Shown piece after piece: positions 1 through 7,022 of a stretch of 64,000 bases of DNA. The DNA is from Adlercreutzia sp. ZJ176 (lineage in GTDB: Bacteria > Actinomycetota > Coriobacteriia > Coriobacteriales > Eggerthellaceae). The DNA lies in assembly GCF_011038975.1 (NCBI RefSeq), contig NZ_JAAKEC010000010.1:1-64000 (forward strand), in the 5' to 3' direction. The position numbers and the translations under genes are program-made. Below the pieces are notes generated by a model, which saw only the letters and a program-made list of their open reading frames with translations, made no database searches and was not told the origin of the DNA. Each line of letters begins with the position of its first letter. Within the stretch, counting starts at the first letter, position 1.

Positions 1-50
1 CCGTTCTTCATCATCTTGGCGCCGCAGACGCCGCATTTTGGGCTAGACAC
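1..50 (-). CDS. Transposase N-terminus, zinc-ribbon start (partial, runs off window)
   Basis: On the minus strand a GTG at 50 follows a purine-rich GGGGGTGAG and opens a frame reading (M)SSPKCGVCGAKMMKNG before the window edge. An in-frame TGA lies just upstream, so the GTG is the only obvious start. A short CxxC zinc ribbon followed by K-x-x-K-N-G at the very N-terminus is typical of several transposase families (IS1249/IS256-like and relatives). Only 16 residues are visible, so the family is an inference. A chromosomal zinc-ribbon protein is the alternative. Confidence 0.4.
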   Translation of the reverse strand, partial: MSSPKCGVCGAKMMKN

Positions 51-110
51 CGCTCACCCCCGACCCGGACTGACTTTTTTCTCGAAAAAGTGTCCCCGAA
101 CAGGGGTGTC
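1..110 (-). mobile_element. Probable end of an insertion sequence
   Basis: The partial transposase start is preceded by an AT-rich stretch (78-96) and a small dyad CCCC-GAACA-GGGG (93-105), as expected for the left end of an IS with its promoter and terminal inverted repeat. The other end is outside the window, so no repeat pairing or target duplication can be verified. Confidence 0.28.
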
Positions 111-342
111 AAGTGCTTTTGTTACACACTTTCTTGCCTATAGGGAAGTTGGTCGGCAACAACTCCGGAGGCATGTATATCTAGCTTGAACTGGGAAGAT
201 AGGGTAACTCTTTACACACTTTTCTGCCTATATCCCTGACATACCTGCAAACATCGAATCGGGCAATAAAACGGGCCTAGGATTTGCAGACAATCCCAGA
301 GCACAAGTTCAATGGAAGGACAGAGCCTGTATACTGGTCACC
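111..342. repeat. Intergenic gap with a 24-bp direct repeat
   Basis: No gene is seen here. TTACACACTTTCTTGCCTAT (122-141) recurs with two mismatches at 212-231, 90 bp downstream. The stretch is AT-rich compared with the rest of the window. It could be a regulator site pair or debris of the neighbouring insertion sequence. Confidence 0.5.
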
Positions 343-343
343 G
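308..343 (+). promoter_or_regulatory. Candidate promoter of a leaderless gene
   Basis: A -10-like TATACT (330-335) lies 7 bases before the GTG start at 343, with a weak -35-like TTCAAT (308-313) 16 bases upstream of it. Transcription would start at or next to the GTG, giving a leaderless message. No Shine-Dalgarno sequence sits at the proper distance before the GTG. Confidence 0.4.
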
Positions 344-732
344 TGAACAAACACAAGGGCAAAGTTATCATAGGACCGGGAGCGAACGTCTGGCCTCACG
401 AGTTGAAGACGGCGGAGGCGCTGGCTATGGTCGGTTACGTCGTGGAGTTCGTGCGGCGTAGCGAGCAGAAGCGCGTGCACTCCGCCGACGTGCTCATCGA
501 CGGTGAGTTGTGGGAGCTCAAGGCGCCGACCTCGGACAAGGCATCCGCCGTGGACAAGAACGTGCGCAAGGCGCTGCATCAGGCGAAGTGCGTGGTTTAC
601 GACTCGCGACGGATGAAGAGGGTCTCTGACGCCCAGGTGGAGCGCGAGCTGCGCAAGAGCGCGGCTGTGCTGCACAGCATGCGGCATCTGCTTTTTGTGA
701 ACCGTCGCGCCGAAGTGATTGACATCAAGTAG
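343..732 (+). CDS. Stand-alone CdiA-CT-like PD-(D/E)XK nuclease domain protein
   Basis: This 129-residue basic protein carries a PD-(D/E)XK-like arrangement: E20 in WPHELKTAEAL, D49 in SADVLIDG, then E58 and K60 in WELKAP, followed by Q80. The layout (helix with E, GYxVEF strand, DxxxxG strand, E-x-K strand, then K-N-x-R-K-A-x-x-Q helix) matches the tRNase-type C-terminal domains of CdiA contact-inhibition toxins and their small single-domain relatives in Gram-positive genomes. There is no N-terminal delivery region and no signal peptide, so delivery in the CDI sense is unlikely. No immunity gene is recognisable beside it. The GTG start at 343 fits the upstream -10 box. Function beyond nuclease-fold is inference. 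Confidence 0.6.
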   Translation: MNKHKGKVIIGPGANVWPHELKTAEALAMVGYVVEFVRRSEQKRVHSADVLIDGELWELKAPTSDKASAVDKNVRKALHQAKCVVYDSRRMKRVSDAQVERELRKSAAVLHSMRHLLFVNRRAEVIDIK

Positions 733-755
733 GAATCGGATACCATACAGTTAGC

Positions 756-801
756 AAAGCGCCCGAACGGTGTGTAATACACTTACCTCCGGCGCTTTCT
801 T
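756..801 (+). terminator. Possible intrinsic terminator
   Basis: AAAGCGCC (756-763) pairs with GGCGCTTT (791-798) around a 27-base loop that itself contains GTGT/ACAC. The right arm is followed by CTTTG. It lies just downstream of the CDS ending at 732. The large loop lowers confidence. Confidence 0.4.
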
Positions 802-915
802 TGTGTTTGGGATGCCCAACAGGCAACACCGAGTAACGAAGAATCACACCAGATGGCGCAATAACGCAGGCCATGCTGTCGTGAGGAGCTCCGTGCCATT
901 AGGCGTGACCCTTTG

Positions 916-2133
916 TCATCTTGCAGATATACCCTCCTGCTTAGCGTCTTCAATGATGAGGGGTGCGATTCTCGCCTCGAATCTCATGAGCTTTTCGAGC
1001 TGCTTGTCGAGTTCTCTGAACACCTCATCTTCGGGCATTTCCTCATCGACAACGCAGTCAGCCGTAGAGAACGGCACATGGTAAGCCCAGTTGGTTCTCT
1101 TGGGACGCGAAGCGGCATGCCTGAATAGCGATTCGAAGCGGTTCATGAACTCTGAATCTAAGCCTTTTCGGTTCAGGCAGATCCAACTCTTGAAGCTCTC
1201 GCCTTCGCTGTTCACGACCTCGTAGAAGTAGTGGTTGCGGGTACCCCAAGCGCTGCTCGGCTCGTTGGTGGCGGGCAGGGCCGCCGTCATGCCTTGCGTT
1301 GTGAATCGCGCATAGGTCTTGTTGCACTTGCTCCTGTCGAGGATGATCTGGCCTGCGGAGTCGCGCTGCTCGGCCCACGCGAGGATGATCGCTGCGAGCG
1401 AGGATGCCCTATCAGGGCGATGCTCGTAGATGAGGTCGAGCGCCCTGCGGTGCTTAGCGTAAATGTCTGCGCAAATCCGTTCGAGCCGTTCGTCTCCCAC
1501 GACACCCCTCCTGATTGTCTCGATGTAATTGTCGATAAGAAGCTCCACGTCGGGAGACAGCCGGGCCTTTGCCTTGGCTGTCTCTATGATGTCGAGGACA
1601 TCGCGGTAGCTCATAGGGCACCAGTGCTCTGGATCGCTCGGGTCAGCTCCGTTAGGCGATAGGTATATGAAGACACGCCGGCACTGGGGGTATTGCGACT
1701 CGACAATTCTGCGGTATCGGTTCAGTTGATCGTCGTGCTCGCCTGCGCCTATCTTGTTCTCGATGCAGATAACATAGCGCTCGCTGGCAGAAACGGCCAG
1801 GATGTCGATACTGCGCCACTCGCGTCGTACGGTGAAATCGTGGCAGTCTAGGAGAAGGGCGTCAAAGATGTCTACGTTGTCGTTGCCGGCAGCGGCAATA
1901 TGGGTGAGAAACCCCCGGATGACTGCATCTCCAAGCCCATGGTTGTCGTTGGGGTCGAGGAGCCAACCAAGAACGTTGCTGTGTCGTATCTCTGCACGTG
2001 CAATGCCGAGAACGTCGAAGAGATTGAATTGGTCGGCCCATTCGTCAAGGGGCTTGAGGCAATCGATGTCGAGAAGGAGCTCCTTTAGAGCAAGGGTATC
2101 GTCGTCCTCGGAAGCAGGTAGCTTCTCATTCAT
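916..2133 (-). CDS. PD-(D/E)XK nuclease family protein (PDDEXK_4-like)
   Basis: This 405-residue protein has the N-terminal signature of the PDDEXK_4 group (helix with IARAEIRHSNVLGWLLDP, residues 44-61), then a nuclease core with D110 in RSID, E125 and K127 in CIENKIGAGE, and Q136 on the following helix. The family is common in defence islands and beside mobile elements, but its biological role is poorly defined. The start is placed at the ATG of MNEKLPAS (2131-2133), preceded by GGGGA at a good distance. A longer frame to 2247 exists but lacks a ribosome site and looks non-conserved. It faces away from the toxin-antitoxin pair downstream. Composition is less GC-rich than the Tad operon, which suggests acquisition. 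Confidence 0.75.
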   Translation of the reverse strand: MNEKLPASEDDDTLALKELLLDIDCLKPLDEWADQFNLFDVLGIARAEIRHSNVLGWLLDPNDNHGLGDAVIRGFLTHIAAAGNDNVDIFDALLLDCHDFTVRREWRSIDILAVSASERYVICIENKIGAGEHDDQLNRYRRIVESQYPQCRRVFIYLSPNGADPSDPEHWCPMSYRDVLDIIETAKAKARLSPDVELLIDNYIETIRRGVVGDERLERICADIYAKHRRALDLIYEHRPDRASSLAAIILAWAEQRDSAGQIILDRSKCNKTYARFTTQGMTAALPATNEPSSAWGTRNHYFYEVVNSEGESFKSWICLNRKGLDSEFMNRFESLFRHAASRPKRTNWAYHVPFSTADCVVDEEMPEDEVFRELDKQLEKLMRFEARIAPLIIEDAKQEGISAR

Positions 2134-2492
2134 TGCGTCCCCAATCTTCAGAACGTAAGTCAAGCTGCCAATCTGCGATGCTGATGGGGTTCTTGCAGCT
2201 GTTGAGCCATTGTACCAAAACGATGTCGTAGCCCTGTGAATTTGCATGGCGAAGGAAGCGCAATGGCACCGGCGTGGCGCAATGGCGCCGTCTTCCGTTC
2301 ATTTGGTTTGGCTCTGGAGGAGTCTTGCCTACCTGTCGCCAAGGGTGGACCGGGTTCAATAAAGACACTGATCCATGACCACTGCTCATTTAACCTACCA
2401 ATGTTGACCCGGTGTTTCAACGGGACTTTTTCGAATGCTGCATCGCCAATTTGCACTCACTCCAAGGCATTTGTTCCGCTTTCTGCACCAGA
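2134..2492. other. Intergenic gap without a recognisable gene
   Basis: This divergent gap between the minus-strand nuclease and the plus-strand antitoxin is AT-richer than average and contains no frame with a credible start and homology. Its right end carries the toxin-antitoxin promoter described separately. Confidence 0.5.
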
Positions 2493-2525
2493 TGCAAATA
2501 CGTATTTAACTGTGCTATTATTTGC
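2493..2525 (+). promoter_or_regulatory. Toxin-antitoxin promoter with palindromic operator
   Basis: A -10-like TATTAT (2516-2521) lies 17 bases after a weak -35 TGCAAA (2493-2498). The spacer holds the perfect 12-bp palindrome AAATACGTATTT (2496-2507), and GCAAATA (2494-2500) is mirrored by TATTTGC (2519-2525). Autoregulation by the antitoxin is usual for such modules, so these dyads are the natural operator candidates. Confidence 0.5.
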
Positions 2526-2552
2526 GAAGAAAACAACGATGAAGGGAGCGTC

Positions 2553-2918
2553 ATGGCACCGATGGAGCTTTTAGAAAGGGCTGCCGGGGTGAGCAGTCGG
2601 GTGTCGCGCGACTCGCGGATCAGCGTCACCGAGCTGTCACGGGGTACCGACTGGCGCAAGCGCCTCCCCGACGAGGGCATCATCGAAGTAACCGACCGGG
2701 GCGACACTGCCGCATGGCTCGTCTCCGACAAGGACATGCAGGCGCTCGTCAAACGCTACAGCCTCCTGGAGGAGGAGCTCGAACGCGCGCAGATCTCAGC
2801 GATTTTCAGGACGCGCGAAGATGCGCGGCCGAAAACCGGGAACGAGCTGAAGCAGGCGGCCCGTGCTGCCTTCGCCAAGCGCGGGCAAGAGCTTTCGGAG
2901 ATCATCGATGGCGATTAG
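2553..2918 (+). CDS. Phd/YefM-like antitoxin
   Basis: This 121-residue protein resembles Phd/YefM antitoxins: an N-terminal fold with VTELSRGTDWRKRLP, then EVTDRGDTAAWLVSDKDMQAL, corresponding to the family pattern of a hydrophobic strand, D-R-G, then A-x-L-V-x-x-x-D. The C-terminal half is helical and charged, as expected for the toxin-binding part. The start MAPMELLERA (2553) has GGGAG at the right spacing; an upstream open extension to 2412 lacks one. It overlaps the next gene by 11 bases, the usual antitoxin-first arrangement. It would neutralise the downstream RelE-like protein and repress its own promoter. Confidence 0.65.
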   Translation: MAPMELLERAAGVSSRVSRDSRISVTELSRGTDWRKRLPDEGIIEVTDRGDTAAWLVSDKDMQALVKRYSLLEEELERAQISAIFRTREDARPKTGNELKQAARAAFAKRGQELSEIIDGD

Positions 2919-3291
2919 CGAAGAGATTCTCCTCGAGGCGGTGGATGCCATTGCCGGTTTGGACGGGCTGTCCATGGATGCCGACCACCTTGTGGAGGAC
3001 GTCTACCTGCTTGCCTATGCCTTCCCCGAAGAAGGCGACTTCAAGGCCGCCGTAGCCAGCACCTGCAAAGCCGTCTCCTTTCTCGCGCGGGGGCAGGTGA
3101 GCTCGAGCTCGCTGAAACACGAGCTCGACCAGTGGCTCTCCTACCATTACCAGCACCGCGTCGCTCAAGGTGCGAAGGCCGACTGCCGCGTCATCTACCG
3201 TCCCTCAGAAGAGGGGATCGAGGTTAAGGGGTTCGGGCACCGCAAGATCCCCGAGGACTTCTATCGTCGGATGAGCGCGGGGCGTATCTAG
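2908..3291 (+). CDS. RelE/ParE-like toxin
   Basis: This 127-residue protein overlaps the antitoxin gene by 11 bases. Its C-terminal part (RVIYRPSEEGIEVKGFGH followed by RKIPEDFYRRM) matches the end of small RelE/ParE-fold proteins, where a basic strand and a terminal F-Y-x-R-M carry function. The N-terminal 70 residues are helical and not typical of short RelE proteins, so it may be a diverged member. Members of this fold are ribosome-dependent mRNA interferases or gyrase poisons; which applies here cannot be told. Start is the ATG of MAISEEIL inside the antitoxin end. Confidence 0.6.
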   Translation: MAISEEILLEAVDAIAGLDGLSMDADHLVEDVYLLAYAFPEEGDFKAAVASTCKAVSFLARGQVSSSSLKHELDQWLSYHYQHRVAQGAKADCRVIYRPSEEGIEVKGFGHRKIPEDFYRRMSAGRI

Positions 3292-3341
3292 CTGCCCCGC
3301 TTGCTTTGGGACAGTGTGATCCCCTTCGTCACCTTTCGCCC

Positions 3342-3866
3342 TTACCACTCAACCGCATAGAGCGGCTTGTAGACGACGCCTTGCCGTTCCAGGGCGCTCT
3401 TGAAGAGCGTGGCTCTCGCAGCGAAGGCCGGCTCCGGAAAGGGGACGGATGGAAGCGGCGCACGCGGGATGCGCGCGCGGCGCGCCAGGGTGATATGCGG
3501 CTTGAAGGGCTTGGAGTCGAACGGGATTCCGCGCGACTCCAAGCTCTCGCGCACCGACGCCGCAAGCGCCATCAGCCCGTCGTCCTCGGCGACGCCCAGC
3601 CACAGGGTGGCGTCCGAGGCGCGCCCAAACTTCCCCAGCCCGTCGGCTGTCAGGCGCGCCGGGGCCGCACTTGCGCATGTCTCGTCGAGCACGCCCATGG
3701 CCTGCCTCGTGGTTGCATCGTCCACTTCCCCGAGAAAGGCGAGGGTTATGTGGTAATTTTTCCTCGGAACGAACCGTCCTTCAACAACGGCGCTCAACAC
3801 GCGCGCCATGCCTGCCACCTCGTCGACGAACGCCTCGGGCGGTTCGAGCGCTATGAATGCCCGCAC
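3342..3866 (-). CDS. thpR: RNA 2',3'-cyclic phosphodiesterase
   Basis: This 174-residue member of the 2H phosphoesterase superfamily has the two hallmark histidine motifs: HITLAF at 39-44 and HITLAR at 124-129. The N-terminus MRAFIAL is typical of the LigT/ThpR subgroup, which opens 2',3'-cyclic phosphates on RNA to 2'-phosphates and shows weak reversible 2'-5' RNA ligase activity. Length matches the family. It is followed on the same strand by an unrelated-looking intergenic stretch, and the ArsC-like gene lies upstream 43 bases away, so the two may be co-transcribed. Confidence 0.88.
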   Translation of the reverse strand: MRAFIALEPPEAFVDEVAGMARVLSAVVEGRFVPRKNYHITLAFLGEVDDATTRQAMGVLDETCASAAPARLTADGLGKFGRASDATLWLGVAEDDGLMALAASVRESLESRGIPFDSKPFKPHITLARRARIPRAPLPSVPFPEPAFAARATLFKSALERQGVVYKPLYAVEW

Positions 3867-3909
3867 AAGCCCCTCCTTTCAGCTGTGAAAAACCGTGAAG
3901 CAAAGAGAG

Positions 3910-4272
3910 CTAGCCCAGCGCGGCCCTCCAGTCGGCCTCCTTGAAGCCCGGTGTCGCCGGCACGCCGTCGACGATCAGCAAAGGCCGCTTCACCAGCATG
4001 CCGTTGCCTGCCAGCAGCGCGTAGGCATCTTCGTCGGTCATGCCGCCATCGAGCTTCTGCTTGACGCCCTGCTCGCGGTAGAGCATCCCCGACGTGTTGA
4101 AGAACCGGCGAATGGGCAGCCCGGACGCCTCGTGCCAAGCCCGCAGCTCCTCCGCCGTCGGGTTCTGCGCGACGATATCGCGATCCTCGAACGCGATCCC
4201 GTTGTCCTCAAGCCACTTCTTGGCCTTCCTGCACGTCGAGCACTTGGGATACTCGATGAAGAGCACTGACAT
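3910..4272 (-). CDS. ArsC/Spx-family thioredoxin-fold protein
   Basis: This 120-residue protein begins MSVLFIEYPKCSTCRKAKKW, the glutaredoxin-like opening of the ArsC/Spx family, with C11 and C14 in a CxxC. It continues with the family features D-I-V-x-x-P (around 33-38), L-P-I-R-R-F-F-N-T-S-G and a C-terminal KRPLLIVDG. The CxxC and the RRFFNTSG segment resemble the YffB/arsenate-reductase-like branch that is usually annotated arsenate reductase without proof of activity. Start at MSV (4272) has GGGGA upstream; a longer frame to 4419 is not conserved. No ars operon genes are nearby, so a redox or regulatory role is as likely as arsenate reduction. Confidence 0.8.
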   Translation of the reverse strand: MSVLFIEYPKCSTCRKAKKWLEDNGIAFEDRDIVAQNPTAEELRAWHEASGLPIRRFFNTSGMLYREQGVKQKLDGGMTDEDAYALLAGNGMLVKRPLLIVDGVPATPGFKEADWRAALG

Positions 4273-4833
4273 GGATTCCCCTTCCCGCGGGCCTTCTCGC
4301 AGGCCAGCTTCCTGCAACCACCGTCCATCACCGTCGAACACGCACATCATAATGCCAGAGAGCGAATGACGGCGAAGTCGAGAAGCGTCTCCGTGACGAA
4401 AAACATCTCGTCGGCGCATGCCGGCCTGCGCAAAGGCAGGGACTTGCGCATGCTCGCGGGTGATGAATGGCGCAACGCTGTGACTGCGAAGCCCGTGCCG
4501 CCGCCGTGCTTCTCTCCAAGTCCGGCCACGTCAAGGAGAGGAGAAGGGGCGGGCGTGCCTAACGGGTGCGCGGGATGAGGGGAAGGGGCGGGAGATTCGC
4601 GCCAGACGGGGGCGACGAAGCGGGGGCTTCGCGTTGGATGGGCGCGGCCCTTGGCGGGCGTTCCTGCCAGGACACGTCGGCCTGCCGGGGCGAAGCGCGG
4701 CGTGCGCGCACGACGCTTCGCATCCGGAAGGGTGAAACGCTGCCTGATCCTCCAGGGGGTTTCGCCAGGTTCCGTCCATGTATCTGTCAGACGGGCTCGT
4801 TACGCTGGGCTTGACTGAAGAAGGCAGGTGCTT
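4273..4833. other. 560-bp gap before the Tad operon
   Basis: No gene, tRNA or riboswitch that I recognise is present. Short open frames here are random products of high GC. The gap must hold the promoters of the minus-strand ArsC-like gene and of the Tad operon, but no clear -35/-10 pair stands out. Confidence 0.5.
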
Positions 4834-5514
4834 ATGGCGAGGAGAAACAAATCGTTGGTGGCGGGGCTCATATGCGGCCTGTGCTGCGTGGCGTGCGTCG
4901 GCGTGTACGTGGCCCAGGTGGACGAGCAGGCCAGCGCCGCGCGCGCCGAGGCGCTTTCGCGCTACGGCGGCGACCAGCTTGAGGTGTGCGTGGCGCGGCG
5001 TGACGTCTCCGCGGGCGAGGTGCTTGACGATGCGTCGGTCGAGACCAAGATGTGGGTGGCGGCGCTGCTCCCGGAGGGCGCGTTGACGAGCAAGGCCGAG
5101 GCGGTCGGCAAGCAGGTGGGCTCGAGCATCCTGGCGGGCGAGGTGATATCGAGCAAGCGGTTCGAGGCCGCAAGCTCCACGATCGAGGTGCCCGACGGGC
5201 TCTCCGCGGTGAGCGTTCCGGCGCGCGAGGTGCAGGCGGTCGGCGGCGCGCTGGCGCCCGGCATGCGGGCTGACGTGTACGCGGTGGGGTCGACTTCCAC
5301 GTCGAAGCTGGTCGCAGGCGCGCTCGTCATCGCAACGAGCGCCTCCGAGGCGGGACTCTCATCGGGGTCGACGGCGTGGCTGACGCTGGCCGTTCCCCCT
5401 TCTGCGGTCGAGGAGCTGGTATCGGCTGCCCAGAACCTGGAGCTGTACTTCGTGCTGCCCACGGCGACCCCTGATGGGGGATCCTCCGACAAGGGCGGCG
5501 GAAAGGGGGCGTGA
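4834..5514 (+). CDS. Tad pilus CpaB-like protein (SAF domain)
   Basis: This 226-residue protein has an N-terminal membrane segment (LVAGLICGLCCVACVGVYVA), a SAF-like domain (LEVCVARRDVSAGEVLDDAS, about 49-68, with SILAGEVISSKRF further on) and a RcpC/CpaB-like C-terminal part (VSVPAREVQAVGGALAPGM, DVYAV). CpaB/RcpC proteins belong to the outer assembly part of Tad pili. The ATG at 4834 is preceded by AAGGCAGG; a GTG at 4828 is less well placed. It is the first gene of a run in which nearly every stop overlaps the next start, here TGATG with the TadZ-like gene. It ends with a short Gly/Lys-rich tail. Confidence 0.72.
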   Translation: MARRNKSLVAGLICGLCCVACVGVYVAQVDEQASAARAEALSRYGGDQLEVCVARRDVSAGEVLDDASVETKMWVAALLPEGALTSKAEAVGKQVGSSILAGEVISSKRFEAASSTIEVPDGLSAVSVPAREVQAVGGALAPGMRADVYAVGSTSTSKLVAGALVIATSASEAGLSSGSTAWLTLAVPPSAVEELVSAAQNLELYFVLPTATPDGGSSDKGGGKGA

Positions 5515-7022
5515 TGGGGCGGATCGTGCTGTGCGCTGACTCGGAGAGCTTGCGGCATCCCGAGCTCATGGGGCTTGACGGCGAGAGCGTAGAGGCGCTT
5601 CCCTGGCTCGAGTGCTTTGCGAGTGCCGGGGAGGCGCGCCGCTTCGCGTGCAAGGAGAAGGGCGTCGACGAGGTGTGGGTCGTCTCGTCAGACGACATGG
5701 AAGGCATCAACGTGGCGGCGGCGATGAGGCAAGACGATCCCGGGAAAGCTGTGTATCTGGTGCTCTTCGAGGCATCGGGATCGGTCTTGAGCCGCGCGCA
5801 GGCCGCGCGCGTGACGGGCACGCTCACCAGGCAGACGCTCACGCAGCGCTTCGCGCTCGAGAAGCGCAGGCATGCGCGGCGCTTGCCTGCGGGTGCGGGG
5901 GAGCGTGCGGCTGCGGCGGGGGCAGATGTGACGCCGGGGGTGAACGCTCGCGCGGCCGCAGCGCCGGGGGCAAGCGTGGAGGCTGCGGCGGGGGAGGCTG
6001 CGGCGCCAGGGGCGAGCGCGGGGGCAGCGGTGGAGATGGCGGCGGGCGCGGATGCCGCGCCGCGATTGGCAGCGGCAGCTGGCGCGGGGGAGAGCGCCGT
6101 CCCCGCCGCTTTCGCAGGCGCCCCTGCCGAGCGCAGCGCGTTCGTGCTCACGGTGGTGAGCGGCAGCGGCGGCGCGGGAAAGAGCTCGGTGGCGACGCTG
6201 GCTGCCTGCCTCGCGTGCGAGCGCGGCCTGCGCACGCTGCTGCTCGACGGCGACCTTCAGTTCGGCGACCTGCATCACCTGACGGGGCTCGAGCCTGCCG
6301 CCACGCTTGACGAGCTGATCGCGCAGGACGGCGCCGAGGTCCGCTTGGGCGTCAAAGGACAGGAGGAGCTGGTGCTCGTGGGCGCTCCGCAGCGGCTCGA
6401 GCAGGCCGACGCGGTGGCGCGCGAGCTGCCCGCGCTTCTGCGGAAGCTTGCGCGCAGCTTCGACGTCATCGTGGTGAACACGGGTGCGAGCTGGGCTGAC
6501 TATCACGTGGTGCTGCTGGAGCAGAGCTCGTGCGCGCTGTTTTTGGTGGACCAGCGCGCCTCGTCGGTACGGGCGTGCCAGCATGCGCTCGAGCTGTGCG
6601 CGCGGTGCGGCATCGCGACGGGCTCGTTCGCCTACGTGCTGAACCGCTGCGGCAAGGGCGCGCCCTTCACCTCGATCGACGTGTCCTGCGCGCTGCAGGG
6701 GGCGCACGTGGCCGAGCTTGCGGAGGGCGGACACGTTGTCGAGGAACTGCTGGGTGCGGGGTATCCTTCCGAGCTCGTGGCCTCGGCGAACCCCTTCTGC
6801 GCGAGCGTCGAGCGCCTGCTCGACGAGCTGCTTCCCGAGGTCGCGGCGGCTCAGGGGCTCTCGCGGGGCGCGGCGCGCGGGCAGCGCGCGAAGTGGGGCG
6901 GGACGCTCTCGCGCCGGTCGCGCCGGCGCGCACACGAGGCGCCTGCGTCCGCGCGAGCGCTCGCGGGCATTCCGGCTGACGCGCGTGCAGGTGCTTCCGC
7001 TGTCGAGGAGGTGGGGACATGA
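5514..7022 (+). CDS. TadZ/CpaE-like ATPase
   Basis: This 502-residue protein has an atypical receiver-like N-terminal domain (about 1-115), an Ala/Gly-rich linker (about 130-205), and a MinD/ParA-type ATPase domain with a deviant Walker A SGSGGAGKSS (about 216-225), then LLLDGDLQFGD (Walker A'/switch region), as in CpaE/TadZ. These proteins place the Tad pilus machine at the pole or at defined sites. The ATG overlaps the previous stop (TGATG), and the stop overlaps the next ATG (ATGA). The basic C-terminal tail (RRSRRRAHE) is unusual. The linker is extremely Ala-rich and may vary in length between strains. Confidence 0.75.
   Translation: MGRIVLCADSESLRHPELMGLDGESVEALPWLECFASAGEARRFACKEKGVDEVWVVSSDDMEGINVAAAMRQDDPGKAVYLVLFEASGSVLSRAQAARVTGTLTRQTLTQRFALEKRRHARRLPAGAGERAAAAGADVTPGVNARAAAAPGASVEAAAGEAAAPGASAGAAVEMAAGADAAPRLAAAAGAGESAVPAAFAGAPAERSAFVLTVVSGSGGAGKSSVATLAACLACERGLRTLLLDGDLQFGDLHHLTGLEPAATLDELIAQDGAEVRLGVKGQEELVLVGAPQRLEQADAVARELPALLRKLARSFDVIVVNTGASWADYHVVLLEQSSCALFLVDQRASSVRACQHALELCARCGIATGSFAYVLNRCGKGAPFTSIDVSCALQGAHVAELAEGGHVVEELLGAGYPSELVASANPFCASVERLLDELLPEVAAAQGLSRGAARGQRAKWGGTLSRRSRRRAHEAPASARALAGIPADARAGASAVEEVGT

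Noticed and set aside
2236-2574. Plus-strand frame upstream of the antitoxin
   Set aside because: No ribosome site, no recognisable content, and it overlaps the promoter and the start of the antitoxin gene in another frame.
4273-4833. Cyclic-di-GMP riboswitch before the Tad operon
   Set aside because: Considered because pili are often so controlled, but the conserved core of neither known class is recognisable.
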